This document shows, in pieces, positions 22,890 through 35,400 of a stretch of 64,000 bases of DNA. The notes beneath the pieces are model-generated. The model saw only the letters and a list, made by a program, of their open reading frames with translations. It was not told where the DNA came from and did not search any database. Source of the stretch: Phragmites australis (taxonomy: Eukaryota > Streptophyta > Magnoliopsida > Poales > Poaceae). The stretch covers positions 8,400,001 through 8,464,000 of the forward strand of contig NC_084940.1 in NCBI RefSeq assembly GCF_958298935.1, in the 5' to 3' direction. Both the position numbers and the translations under genes were made by a program. Numbering within the stretch: the stretch's first letter is position 1; every line of letters begins with the position of its first letter.

Positions 22890-23260
22890 AAAGAGATAAC
22901 AGAGAGAGAGAGAGAGGAACTATGTGGAAGAGATAAGGGAGAGAGAGATAAAGATAGAGAGATGGAGTCGGACCTCAACACACGAGCCAAAACTAGAGTG
23001 AATCCAAATTTCAAGTCTAGTTCAATATTCAGTACCGGCTCGTAACATGAATTGGTACTGATAAAAAATATCAATGCCGGTTCATGATTATCAGCTGATG
23101 CTGAAGTATCAATGTCGGTTTGTGCCAAGAGCTGGCATTGATACTAAGTATCAATGTCGGTTCATCCCATCTCAATCATTGATCAAGCGCGGGACGTTAC
23201 GAACTAGCACTACCGGTTTTGGCCTAGACGACACTGATGACTCAATATGGATGACCAGTT
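22890..23260. mobile_element. CACTA-like subterminal repeat cluster, preceded by a GA microsatellite
   Basis: An AGAGAGAGAGAGAG run lies near 22898-22916. From 23028 to 23190 the words AGTACCGGCTCGTAACATGA, TATCAATGCCGGTTCATGAT, TATCAATGTCGGTTTGTGCC and TATCAATGTCGGTTCATCC recur, in the manner of grass CACTA subterminal repeats. No transposase frame. Confidence 0.6.
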
Positions 23261-24360
23261 CTATTATAGTAATAAATTCCCTAGGGGTTGCCAAAGTTTG
23301 CATCGCTCGTCACAACCTATTTTTACAGAACTAGAGATAGACAAAGGCACAATGGTTTGTGTTAGGGTTTTAGTGGAAACATTACCAGGATCAACAAGCC
23401 AAGCACAAGATCAACACATGAGACACGATGTTTTTTAACAAGGTTCGGCCAACTTTCCTATAATCTCGAGGCATGACTACGGGCGCTCCTTCCCATATTA
23501 TGTTTCTATCAATCTACGGTTACAACGGTGGTGCCTAATATTTATAGGCCTAGAAATAGTAGTCCCACTACAACTCTATTCCTAGTTCCACCTAATTACA
23601 ACTCAAGTTTACCTGTAACCGATCATGTGCATATATTAGACACATATTCCAATAGTTTGGATGAAAGCCACTCTATTAGGAACTATACTTGTCGCTGCCG
23701 CATCACTTGCTCCGGTTGGTGAGAGTCGTTTTGCTCAGAAGGACCTTGGCATCAATCTTGGGAATTGACGATGGGTAGTCTAAAACTACCATATCCAGAT
23801 CCCTTAGGGTTTTCTATATTCTCAGGGCATATCTTTGTGCCTGGGAAGAAAATCCCTAAACTTATGAAAACGGATGCAGGTACCAAGATATCTCATGAAC
23901 AGGCAAGTTTATCTCTAAGGACGATAAGGAAGGAGTCTAGAGATCACACGATGACCTCCATATATATATAGAGCTAGGAGACCCTGCGAAGGACAAGTCC
24001 ATTGAGATCCATTCAAGCCTATTGAAGTCTCAAGCTCTTGAGCCTTCTGTACTTCCGATCTACATTAGCAATCCACCGAGACCATACTCAAGGAACCCTC
24101 GACTAGGTTAGATCTATCTAGCCTAGCCAAGACCTCCTTAGTAAATAGTCTCAAAGATCAATACAAGATAAACAAGATATATGGCTATTATCATAATGGA
24201 GGCTTGAACCTGTATAAATCTTTGTGTGTGACATGTGATTCGATAACAGGAAGTACTCCTACTTCATTCATAAGTTAGTAAGATCGGTGGTTCACGAATT
24301 GTCGACAGCTGACGTTGTCCACGTGAAATACTACCAAAGGCATCGAATCCTCGACACATA
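23261..24360. other. repetitive-looking region, unclassified
   Basis: Contains an LTR-like stretch (AACAAGGTTCGGCCAACTTT near 23440 and a following GGCATGACTACGGGCGCTCC), suggesting a retroelement remnant just upstream of the integrase fragment. No gene recognised. Confidence 0.35.
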
Positions 24361-24362
24361 AC

Positions 24363-25250
24363 ATGTCACCGATTTCATTCAAGTCTGCACCGAGAATTAG
24401 CTTCTCGGATGAAGGGTTCTACGACAACTTTACCCTCTCGATCAGCGAGGTCCCGGCGATCGATGGGGTAGAGCTCAGTGGCAACCTTATTGGTGATGAC
24501 TTTAGCGATGAGGTAAGTCATTTTATGAATCAATGCACCAAAGACTACGACATCGAGCTTGAATCACTCAGTGACCAAGACAATCGTGCAAGCGACATTT
24601 GCTATAAGTTGGGATCCTCCCCTGCTAGTCCATCCCATCATGACGATAATGATCCCGCAAAAACAAGGCATCTCGTTGCTCCGACTGCGAGAAATACCAT
24701 CCAGCCTCCACTAACGACAACCACTCCGATCCAAATATCCCATCGATACAGGATGTATACCTTAGTGGACAGTGTCCTCTATCGAAGAGGCGCCCACAGA
24801 ATACTCGTGAAGTCAATCTATCAGAAGCATGGTAGAGAACTAATCTAAGAAATCCATGAAGGGATATGCGCAGCTCATGCTTCCTTTCGAACCCTGATTG
24901 GAAAGGCATCCAGAGAAGGTTTTTATTGGCATATGGCTCTCCGTGATGCAATCAAGGTGGTAAAAACATGTGACAACTGTAAATTCCACATCATGTATGT
25001 ACACTAGCCCGTCCAAGCCTTGCAGACGATCCCCTTGTTGTGGTCATTCATGACTTTAGGGCTAGATATTCTAGTGCACTTCTCAGTAGCGCCCGGAGGC
25101 TTCAAATTCCTCTGTTGCAATCGATACCTATACCAAATGGATTGAAGCTGAGCCAGTTGATAAAATCATCTCGGTAGTAGCCAAGAAGTTCATCATTACT
25201 TTTGCGAGGAAAAGCAACCTACATCTAGTGCCAACCTTAAGCTAATTTAA
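24363..25250 (+). pseudogene. Ty3/gypsy pol fragment: integrase zinc-binding and core start
   Basis: 24743-24848 gives YRMYTLVDSVLYRRGAHRIL, then, beyond a stop, EIHEGICAAHASFRTLIGKA and REGFYWHMALRDAIKVVKTC followed by DNCKFH, which is the H-H-C-C integrase zinc finger. Then LGLDILVHFSVAPGGFKFL and IEAEPVDKIISVVAKKFI match the start of the integrase core with further frame changes. The 24363-24700 part is low-complexity linker. Broken by stops. Confidence 0.75.
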
Positions 25251-26270
25251 AGATCAATTTGCACGGTACTACTCTAAATTTTACTAGTTTGACAATTGAT
25301 ATTGGTTTGTTATCGCCAAATAAAGGACTTTGAACTAAGAGTCTATTTGACAGAACAATAATTCTGAGATTCATATTAGATGTTAAATCTATAAGCTAAT
25401 ATAAAATGGTTCATACTTTTATTTTTAGTCTAAAATGCAAATAAGATGACTCACTTAAATATTCTCAGTTTATCCTCAACTTCAGCTCTAAAAATTTCTA
25501 GAACTAGTAAAAATTCAACTCCAAAAATTTTTAAACTAGAGATCTACCAAACGAGCTGTAAATGGTGGAGTAATGTATAATTTCTCATTTTCCCACGAGT
25601 GTGCTACAAACCGAATCATGCGTGTAGCCTCAGCTCGTAGTAACCGATCATGGTCCACTCAACTACGTGAACCAGAGACCACCGAAAGAGCGACACCTGG
25701 TCTTTCTAGTGCGTTTCTCTCTGTAACAGTGACTTGATAACTTTCTGCAGGTGCACCAATGTTTATGTGGCTGTGAGTATGTATACGCCTAACAAACAGC
25801 TCATGACTGAAATTGTCAACGGTGAAGGAAATATTATCGAAGGCTCAGGTCAACGCTGAAGTTATTAGCACAAAGTTGCAGAAGATCAACAGGACTAGCA
25901 CTAGCTTGATAAGGCTTACAAGTAAGCCTCCACTAATCATGCATCCAAAGGATAAAAAGCAAGGGCTTCCAAAATCTTCCAGTGACCTGTTACATTAGAA
26001 CAGAGCTCTCAAATCCATTTCACTTTTCAATGCAGTGACGGCTGACGACTACATTCCATCTCGAAATGCTAGTAGCCTTGCATGAGGCTTTAAACGTGTC
26101 ACTCCAATGCACTCACTATGTAAGGTCCATTGCTTTTCCACCGTCCTTGCACCACTCCACTCAACAACAACTACACCACTCAAAGGAAATTCAGCCGTCC
26201 AATGGCCACACCACCACAAGTTCGTGACACCATTTAGCTAAGCACTGTTGTGGAACAGCACTTTTGGATC
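25251..26270. other. intergenic and 5' flank of the plus-strand glycine-rich protein gene
   Basis: No gene supported. A short frame at 25813-25998 (61 aa) follows an acceptor-like TTTCTGCAG at 25742-25750 but has no recognisable domain. Confidence 0.4.
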
Positions 26271-26280
26271 CTATATAAAA
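26271..26280 (+). promoter_or_regulatory. TATA box of the plus-strand glycine-rich protein gene
   Basis: CTATATAAAA, 141 bp before the ATG at 26421. Confidence 0.75.
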
Positions 26281-26420
26281 GCCATCGCATCCCAAGTTCA
26301 GTAGTTGCAAAGCCTCGTGGCAAGAAGAAGATACATAATGCACATTTGAATCGCATAGAAAAATTAGAAAGCAACACAGTAGGCGCATTATTCCTGCAGC
26401 TTCCTAGAGGCTATTCCAGG

Positions 26421-27170
26421 ATGTCTCGCCCTCAAATCATGACCGTCTTCCTCGGCATCGCGGTGCTTGCTACCCTTGTTCTCACATCCGAGGGCCGCAT
26501 TTCTCGGAAAGACCTAGGCATCGACCTAGGTGGTGGTGGTGGTGATGGAGGTGGCATTGGACTTGGTACGGGGACAGGGATCAGTATTGGCATTGGTGGT
26601 GGCATCGGTGGTTCTGGCTCTGGATCGGCATCTGGGTCGGGTTCAGGGTCAGGATCTTTCTCTGGCTCCGGTTCAGGCTCAGCCTCAGGTTCTGGGTCTG
26701 GCTCAGCATCAGGTGCTGCTTCAGGTGCAGGGTCGTCAGCGGGTTCTGGTGCGGGATCATATGCTGGGTCCGGCGCAGGTTCAGGAGCTGGGTCTGGTGC
26801 AGGATCTGGTTATGGTCAAGGGCAAGGTGCTGGTGAAGGCCAGGGCCAAGGATCTGGATATGGTGAAGGTCATGGCTCGGGCCATGGACAAGGTTCGGGG
26901 TCTGGCTCAGGCTACGGCGAAGGTCATGGCCAAGGAAGTGGCTCTGGTCAAGGATCCGGCTACGGTGAAGGTTATGGCTCCGGATACGGTCAAGGCTCTG
27001 GTCGAGGTTCCGGCTATGGGGAAGGCTATGGTTCCGGTTACGGCCAAGGCTCAGGCTCCGGGTACGGTGAAGGGTACGGTGAGGGCTCGGGAAGTGGATA
27101 TGGAGATGGTTCGGGCTCAGGCTATGGCGAGGGACACGGCTATGGTTCCGGTTCCGGACATGGCAAATAA
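26421..27170 (+). CDS. secreted glycine-rich protein (GRP), 249 aa
   Basis: The ATG at 26421 (MSRPQIMTVFLGIAVLATLV) starts a clear secretion signal that ends near SEGRISRK. The open frame runs further 5', but only through the leader next to the TATA box. The mature part begins RISRKDLGIDLGGGGGDGGG, passes through GTGTGISIGIGGGIGG, a (SG)n block, SGAASGAGSSAGSGAG repeats, and a long C-terminal array of GYGEGHGSG/GYGQGSGSG units of about 8-12 residues. No Cys. Stop TAA at 27168-27170, intronless. Likely a cell-wall structural protein; the Tyr in each repeat could allow oxidative cross-linking (inference from GRP biology). Paralogue of the shorter gene at 16452-16991; this copy is expanded in the Tyr-rich repeat. 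Confidence 0.85.
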   Translation: MSRPQIMTVFLGIAVLATLVLTSEGRISRKDLGIDLGGGGGDGGGIGLGTGTGISIGIGGGIGGSGSGSASGSGSGSGSFSGSGSGSASGSGSGSASGAASGAGSSAGSGAGSYAGSGAGSGAGSGAGSGYGQGQGAGEGQGQGSGYGEGHGSGHGQGSGSGSGYGEGHGQGSGSGQGSGYGEGYGSGYGQGSGRGSGYGEGYGSGYGQGSGSGYGEGYGEGSGSGYGDGSGSGYGEGHGYGSGSGHGK

Positions 27171-27751
27171 GAATATGAAGAAGAGTCTGCTAAGTGTGTG
27201 TGTGATCGCCAGTTTGCCACTACTGTGTTCTCTGAAACTCTGACGTCCTCTGTGTATCCCATAAATAAGCACGTGTGATAAGTGATGGACAACGAATGTC
27301 ATGCTTATTGTTTTTACCAGAGCAGTGCTACAAAACTTACGTGATCTTTAGGTACGACTGATGTGGTAGCCACGTGTTAATTCAGGAGCACATCAGGCTC
27401 CCTTGATTCACGGTGCATAGAGTATTTTCCATTGACACGCAAGCTTTTAGTAGCATTTCTGTAAATATTTAAGTAGACAAAGCATTACCGTTTTTACTAT
27501 GCATGCATGTGAACAATCATTTTGTGCACAGATTTCATGAGACAGAAATGCGATTGTCATTGCTATGCCTATGATCCCCAATCAACCTGCCTTTCAGACA
27601 CAAAAATTTGCCGCGAAAACTCCCTTCGGAGCAGCACAGCTGCACTTTGCGGTTCCGCTTTCCATGCACGCACGAACGCACTAGTTGTCAGTTCCGCCAA
27701 CCTCCCGCCCTGCGCCTCCGTCCGCGGCCCTCTCCGGCTAGACGAGGAAGC
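27171..27751. other. 3' flank of the GRP gene, then 5' flank of the GEX2-like fragment
   Basis: No separate gene seen. 27600-27751 is GC-rich leader-like sequence running up to the ATG at 27752. Confidence 0.5.
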
Positions 27752-28312
27752 ATGGGTAATCCGGCCGCGTCCTCGCCGCGCTCACTCCTGCCACTCTCCC
27801 TTCTTCTCTGCGTGTTGCCACTGAGCCCCTCCCTGGAGCAGCAACCTTCCTCTCAGCAAACGCCCGTGCCATCCTTCGCCTTCAGCTGGCTCGGCGACAA
27901 GGCGGCGTTCCAGGCCGGCGACACCGCGGTCATCATGGTCAGGGGCTCAGGGCCCTGGACCTCCCGTTGAGCCTCAAAACAAAACATATGAACTCAAGAA
28001 GAGCTCTCTGTAAGTATCAAATCTGATAATTTTCTTGTTGCTGTTTTCGCTTTCCCATTTGGTGATGATTTGTTGCTCGGCCTCCTGTGCTGAATTTCAT
28101 GCCCCATATATTATGAAACTTGTCTTTATTCTGTGCTACAACTATTTTCAGTGGATGGATCGGTGGAAGCACTCGAGATCCTGGCAATGCTATGCCTTGG
28201 TGGTGTTTTCCTGTATTTCCTATTGAAATGCATGAAAACTTTGAAGGGTGAGCAAGTAGAGAGGATCGATGGTGAAATGAGCACACCGGAGCTGACTCCA
28301 TTACATCGGCAT
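27752..28312 (+). pseudogene. probable broken membrane-protein gene with a GEX2-like first exon
   Basis: The ATG at 27752 opens a 72-codon frame: a signal peptide (SLLPLSLLLCVLPLSPSLEQ), then VPSFAFSWLGDKAAFQAGDT and AVIMVRG, then a divergent tail and TGA at 27968-27970. The FAFSW-...-F-AGDTA-I-VR block resembles the N-terminal start of GAMETE EXPRESSED 2-like filamin-repeat proteins of sperm cells. After an acceptor (TATTTTCAG, ending at 28150) a second coding-like block reads VEALEILAMLCLGGVFLYFL then LKCMKTLKGEQVERIDGE, a transmembrane segment plus basic tail, up to a donor-like CATCGGCAT/GTGAGT. The large ectodomain expected between the two is missing. Either an internally deleted pseudogene or a captured fragment. 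The family call rests on memory of the N-terminal motif and is tentative. Confidence 0.45.
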
Positions 28313-28429
28313 GTGAGTGTATTACTTTCTGAAACTCTCAACATGCAACCAGGATCTGCACTTTCGTCATTTTTACCCAGTGTCACCTGCATCCTTGCTG
28401 ATACTTTTTGCTATTTGTTCTGAAAATAG

Positions 28430-29452
28430 ATGGGTGCCTGCACCTGCAGTTGTGCTCTCTTTGGGTTCAAACAGATCAAGTTTTCGTCAGAGTAAGCAAT
28501 GTTCATCTGTTACGGATTCAGAAATTTCAGCTGTGCAATTTAGCATTGATCTGTTGTCCAGAACTCCAGATGCTGCAATTTGCAACTAAATTCAGTGTGA
28601 ATGAACAAAGCTCAAGTTTTCGAGATAATTTATCCACGAACCATTGTCAGCGAGGAACCAAATTATTATACAGTTCAGGTTTAGGAATCATAGGACTTCC
28701 CTAATCTCCTTTCATGTTGAGATTTAAGGTCTTCCCGATTATGCAAGCAAGAGCTGGAGCTCCTGCCAGTTTCTGACATCAGAATAAATAAAAAATCAAG
28801 ATGATCACCTTGTAATAGACAAGGACGAGTAGGTGTTTGATAACTTACTCCTGCATGATTTACAGAACCCTAATTATCTTCTGATTACTCCATAAAGAAC
28901 GCATTGCCTACCACAAAAAAGATTTTTCAGTGTGACTGGAGTGCAGCAACAAGCTACAGTAGGGCAGACTGCAGACTGCGATGAAACCGTGAACAACTTG
29001 TATACGTACATGAACTCAACCAATCAATGAAAACTATTGTAACTATTGGTCGCTGCTTGTTACACATCTTCCAGAATGGGAACAAAATGGAGAAATGAGA
29101 TGGGTAGTGGCCAACACTTTTATTGACGACCATCTAAGATCGTTACGTTTTCTAGGTATCTTTACTCTTTAGAATACCCATATAGTTCAAACAAATGAAA
29201 GCAGCTTCTAGATAAAAGCTTCTTAATAAAGCAACAAGAGTCACCTACTAACGTGGCCACAATTTCTGCCGCGAGTCAGAAGAATGACTATTGACTTGCT
29301 GCCTTGTCTGTAGGATTCATGCATCCTATGGTGCTTTGATCATAACCAAAGCGAATGCAGCAGTCAGTCCACAGCCCCCGCTTTCGTGGTCGCACACAGA
29401 AACCATGATGGTACTACCACATGTTTCTCCACCAGAAATGGATAGAATAAAA
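28430..29452. other. intergenic between GEX2-like fragment and 5'-nucleotidase 3' end
   Basis: Short open frames at 28317-28704 (+) show no domain. 29290-29452 is probably 3' UTR of the minus-strand 5'-nucleotidase. Confidence 0.45.
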
Positions 29453-32400
29453 CTACGAGGCACTGAACAAGCTTGCTGGGACCTGCAACATAAATGTCCG
29501 AAATTATCATTCATCAATATTTCAATATATCAGCAAATCATCAAAAGTTAGCGTTTAGTCCCAAGCAAGTTGGAGCAGGCTAAATATAACTGTCAGAAGA
29601 ATCATGCCAGTTATCACCGTATATATTGTAATTCTTAAGTGGTAGAATATGAAGATAATTAAGTGCTCAGTTTGGGAACCAACCAGCTAACAATATCCTG
29701 GAGTTTCCTGTAAGAAACAGTAATCGGAAGAAACTAAACAGGGAATACAAATTCTACATAAGTGAGGCGATTGAAACTACCTTCGCATTGTGTGGCATGA
29801 TCTTTATGTCATGAGGTGGATGAAGCCATGATTCAGGGGCATATGATAAGAAGTTCTCGAGCTTGCTGGTGTAAATATCTGCGTATTGATGAATGTGATA
29901 GGCAAATGATGATTCCCTTCCAGTGTCTGTAAGGAATGTTGCACCGAAAGACATATTGAACAGATCTCGCATCCCAGATCGACATTGTCGCCTTTCTGCA
30001 TTCAACTCATCAAGTAATGCTCTGTAAACTTGGCCTTTCTCAGTGCTAACCACAGTTGCATGGACTTTCCCAAGTAGATCATGTATTATACTCAATTTTG
30101 CCTGCAGTGCAGCATATAATTACTTAAATTGATTAAGCATCCATGTGGATGGAAAATCAATGAGTAACAAACAGTATATGTGATAGAGGAATCAGATCAT
30201 ACATAGCAAATACAAAAGGTAAATGCTATCATTCCGTTTCATGGAGCAATTTGTAGTGCAACTGATGGTCCCTGTGCCGTGTTTTAGATAATGTGTGCCC
30301 GGATGATGGAGATTAAGATTTACCAACCCCAGTACCTTACTGCACTTCACAAAGCAGTAACAGCTTCAAAAAAAGTGCTACAACCTAAATGAGTTTCCTA
30401 AGTCTTAATCCAAATCCCGCAAGTCGAGATAGTAAGCCTTTCAGGCTGTACTGATCACCATAACAGCATGAGTAGTCGCCTTCTTTCAGTTCCAATGTTG
30501 GATTCACAATATTTGTTACAAACTTGGCTGGACACAATTTTGTTTCAAAAGAATTATTTTTGAAGGCCAATATAACAACAAACAGAGCTTAAGGTTTAAG
30601 GGGAATAGAAAATAGAATTAAACATTATAAACATGAGAAGCAGATGATTTAGTAGAAACCTGTTGGACGCGGTAGTTGTCGCTGTTCTGGATTTCTATTT
30701 CATCCTGAATTAATAAAGCATGGATCATTGTAACATGGCAGAAAACTTTATCATGTGTGTTGTATGAACAAATAGTGTGATACAGTCAGATTCGGTCAAG
30801 AAAATTTATATAAGAGAATCATTCAGGACCTCTTTTTTTTAGGGGAAAAAAAGTACAAGCTTGCTAACCGCTGAGGGGGTTGCAGACTGCCTCCCTCAAT
30901 ATCGCTGTCGACCACGCTTCCGGCTATCATCGCGTGGGGCTCCGGACGGCTCCACCTCCGTTGAGCCTCACCACGGCTAACCGCTGAGGGGGTTGTAGTC
31001 TGCCTCCCTCAGCATCGCTATCGATTCCGTTTTCGGCTACCGTCACGGGGGTCTCTGGACGGCTCCGATTCCGTTGAACCACACCGCGGCTAACCGTTGA
31101 GGGGGTTGCAAACTGCCACCCTTAGCATCGTCATTGACTCCACTTCCAGCTATCGTCGCGGGAGGGCTCCAAACGGCTCCGCCTCCGTTGAGCCACGGTG
31201 CGGCTAACTGCTGAGGGGGTCGCAGACTACCTCTCTCAGCGTCGCTGTCGACTTCACCTCCGGCTATCGTCGCGAGGGGCTTCGGATGGCTCAGCCTCCG
31301 TTGAGCCTCACCGCGGCTAACCGTTGAGAGGGTTGTGGACTGTCTCCCTCAGCATCGTCATTGACTCTGCTTCAGGCTACCATCACTGGAGGCTCCGGAC
31401 GGCACTACCTCTGTTGAGCCTCACCACGGCTAACCGCTGAGTGGGTTACAATTGGTCTCCCTTAGCATTGCCATCGACTCCGCATCCGGGTACCGTCACG
31501 GGGGGCTCTAGACGGCACGGCCTCCGTTGAGCCTTGCTATGGCTAACCGCAGAGGAGATTGCAGACTGCGTCCCTCAGCATCGCCATCGACTTCACTTCC
31601 GGCTGCCGTCGCAGGGGGCTCCGGACGGCTTTGCCTCTGTTGAGCCTTGTCGCGGATAACCGCTAAGGGGGTCGCAAACAGCCTCCCTTAGCATCATCGT
31701 CGACTCCGCTTCTGGCTACCGTCGAGGGGGCTCCGGACGGCTCTGCCTCCGTTGGGCATCGTCGTGGCAAACCGCTGAGGGGGTCACAGACTGCCTCCCT
31801 CAGCATCATCGTTGACTTCACCTCTGGCTACCGTCGTGGGGGGCTCCGAATGGCTTGGCCTGCGTTAAGCCTCCCCGCGGCTAACCGCTAAGGTGGATGC
31901 AGACTGTCTCCCTCAGCATCGTCATCGACTCCGCTTCCGGCTACCATCGCGGGGGGCTCCGAACGGCTCCGCCTCCGTTGAGCCTCATCACTGCTAACCA
32001 CTGAGGGGGTTGTAGGCTGCCTCTCTCAGCATCGCCATCGACTCTGCTTCCGGCTACCGTCGCAGGGGGCACTGGACGGCATAACCTCTGTTGAGCCTCA
32101 TTGTGGCTAACGGCTGAGGGGGTTCTAGACTATCTCCTTCAGCATCGCCGTCGACTCCGCTTCCGACTACTGTCGCGGGCTCCGGACGGCACGGTCTCAA
32201 TTGAGCCTCGCTACGGCTAACTGGTAAAGGGGTTGCACACCGTCTCCCTCAATATCGTCGTTGACTCCGCTTCTGGCTACCGTCTCAGGACACTCCGGAC
32301 AGCTTCGCCTTCGTTGAGCCTTGTCGCTGCTAATCGCTGATGGGGTCGCAGACTACCTCCCTCAGCATCGCCATCGACTCCGCTTCCAGCTACCGTCACG

Positions 32401-35400
32401 GATGGCTTCGAACGACTCCGCCTCCGTTGAGCCTCGTTGCGGTTAACAGCTAAGGGGGTTGCAGACTGCTTCCCTTAGCATCGTCCTCGACTCCGCTTCT
32501 GGCTACCGTCACATGGGCTCCAGACGGCTCCGCCTCCATTGAGTCTAACCGTTGAGGGGGTCACAGACTATCTGCCTTAGCATCGTCGTCGACTTCACCT
32601 CTGGCTATCGTCGCGGGGGCTTCGAATGGCTCCACCTCCGTTGAGCCTCCATGCAGCTAACCGCTGAGGTGGTTGCAAACTGCCTCCCTTAGCATTGCCA
32701 TCGACTCCGCTTCCGGTTACCGTCGCGAGGGGCTCTGGATAGCTCCGCGTCTGTTGAGCCTCACCGCGGCTAACCGCTGAGGGGGTTGCAAACTGCCTCC
32801 CTCTGCAACGCGATGGATTGCGCTTCCGGCTACCTTTGCGGGGGGCACCGGACGGCACGGCCTCCGTTGAGCCTCACCACAGCTAACCGCTGAGGGGGTT
32901 GCACACTACCTCCCATAGCATCGTTGTCGACTCCGCTTCCGACTATCATCGCAGGGGGCTCAAGACAGCTCAACCTTCATTGAGCCTCACCGCGGCTAAC
33001 TATTGAGGGGTTTACAGACTGCCTTCCCCAGCTTAGCCATCGACTCCGCTTCCAGCTACAGTTGTGGGGGGCTCAGGATAGCTCCGCCTCCGTTGACCCT
33101 CGCCGTAGCTAACCGCTGAGGGGGTCGCAGACTGTCTCCCTCAGCATTGCCGTCAACTTCACATCCGACTACCGTTGCGCGGGGCTTCGGATGGCTCCGC
33201 CCCCGTTAAGCCTCTTCACGACTAACCACTGAGGGGGTTGCAGACTACCTCCCTCAATATCGTCGTCGACTTCATCTCCGGCTACCATCGCGGGGGCCTC
33301 TGGATGGCTTTGCTTCCGTAAAGCCTTGTCGCGACTAACCGTTGAGAGGGTTGCAGACTGCCTCCCTCAGCATTGTCGTCAACTCCACTTCCAGCTACCG
33401 TAGCGGGGGCTCCAGACAAGACGGCCTCTGTTGAGCCTCGCTACGGCTGTTCGTTGAGCCTCGCTGAGGGGGTTGCAGATTGACTCCTTCAGCATCGTCG
33501 TCAACTCCGTTTTCGGCAACCGTCATTGGGGGCTTTGGACACCTCCGCCTCTGTTGAGCCTAGTCGCTGCTAACACCGAGGGGGTCGCAGACTGCCTCCC
33601 TCAGCATTGCCGTCGACTTCACCTCCGACTACAGTCGCGGAGGGCACCGGATGGCTCAGCCTCCGTTGAGCCTCATCACGGCTAACCATTGAGTGGGTTG
33701 CAGACTGCCTCCGTCAGCATCGCCATCGACTCCGCTTCCGGCTACCGTCACGAGGGGGCTCTGGACTGCTCTGCCTCTGTTGAGCCTCATCACGGCTAAC
33801 CGTTGAGGGGGTTGCAAACTGCCTCCCTCAGCATCACCATCGACTCCGCTTCTGGCTACCGTCGCGGTGGGCTCAAGACGGCTCCACCTCCGTTGAGCCT
33901 CGTCCGGCTAACCGCTGAGAGGGTTGCAGTCTGTCTCCCTCAACATTGTCGTTGCTTCTAGCTACCATCGCGGGGGCTCCAGATGGCACGGCCTCCGTTG
34001 AGCCACATCGGGACTAACAGCTGAGGGGGTTGCGGACTGCCTCCCTCAGCATCACCGTTATCGGAGGATGAACTCCACAAGCGGGGATCCGGAGGGACCC
34101 CTTTGAGATTCGGCCGGGGTAATGATTCTGAATCTACCTCGTATGTGAAATAAATGAGAGTAAATGAGATGCAGGTGGGATGGATGATCAGATACTAGTG
34201 GAAATAAATGCTCAGGGGATTTTAGACAGGTTTGGACCGCACAGAGCGTGATACCCTACTCTTGTGTGTATGCTATAAATGCTCTGGAAATACCTCTCTA
34301 AGGATCTCTTGTGTTAGAAGGGTTTTTGTCTAAATCTAGAGCTTCGTGAGTCTTGTTCTTCGTCTGTCGGTCTTCTTGAACTTCTATCTTCCTATGCCTG
34401 TTCGACCTCAAGCTCCTTTTTTCGATCCCCTCTTCTCCGGGGAGCCTGCCCATTCTTATACCCCGTCGGGGCGGCCTGGCGTGCCCAGAAAGGAGGGCGC
34501 GAGTTCAAAGGCGCCATAAATGGAAAGCAACCATCATGGGCTGCAGTTTGATGTTACGGGGGGTTGAAAACGCGCCCCCGTCCAGTCCTGTCGTCGTCAT
34601 CCTGCTTTTCAGCGGGTGCAGCGGGGAGGGCCCACCAGGCAGCCACCGAGCAACCCCGCGTGCCCGCCCGGTCAGAGCGAGCCTGACACAGCAGAGCGGC
34701 AGGCGATATGCCTCGAGCCTAGCGACGATATCCCGAGGCGCGCCGGATGACGCGCGTTGAGACCCGCTGCATTAAATGTCCCCACGCCTCCCTGCCAGGC
34801 AGTGGCAGGGACTGACAGCAGGCGTGGAGGGAGTGGTTGGAAGTGACAGGCTACGCTCCCTCTTAAATGCAGCATCGGGCCTCTCACCGATTGACACCTC
34901 ACAGTTGAGCCCTTGTGGGGTCCACTGGCAAGGGGTTTCTCAAGTCCTCGGGGAACTCTGTGTGCTCGAAGACTACTGTTCATAACCCCGAGGACTCTCT
35001 CCGGACATGTCATTTCTCGATCCTCGGGGAACTCGGGCACTCGGGGATCACTGTTCATGGCTCCGAGCGTCCTCTCCCGGAACTGTGTCTGCTCAGGTCC
35101 TCGGGGAACTCGGGTACTCAGGGACCAATGTTCATGGCCCCGAGCACCATCTCCCGGAACTTGGTCTTCTCGGGTCATCGGGGAACTCGGGTACTCGGGG
35201 ACCACTGCTTATGGCCCCGAGCACCCTCTCCCGGAACTTGGTCTTCTCGGACCTCGGGGAGATAATCCCCGAGGAAGGGCGCCACGTGGCACTCTGCCGT
35301 CCTGGCCTTGGGACTCGGGGACCCTCGGTTCTCACGTCACCGACAACCGTCGACTCCGCTTCCGACTACTGTCGCAGGGGGCTCCAGACGACACAGCCTC

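Noticed and set aside
25813..25998. A short exon-like frame after TTTCTGCAG
   Set aside because: No recognisable protein family, no matching donor or neighbouring exon; not enough to call a gene.
26530..27243. A 237-aa frame overlapping the glycine-rich protein in another frame
   Set aside because: It is the shifted reading of GGN repeat codons and gives Val/Lys/Met-rich text with no signal. The Gly-rich frame has a signal peptide and TATA box.
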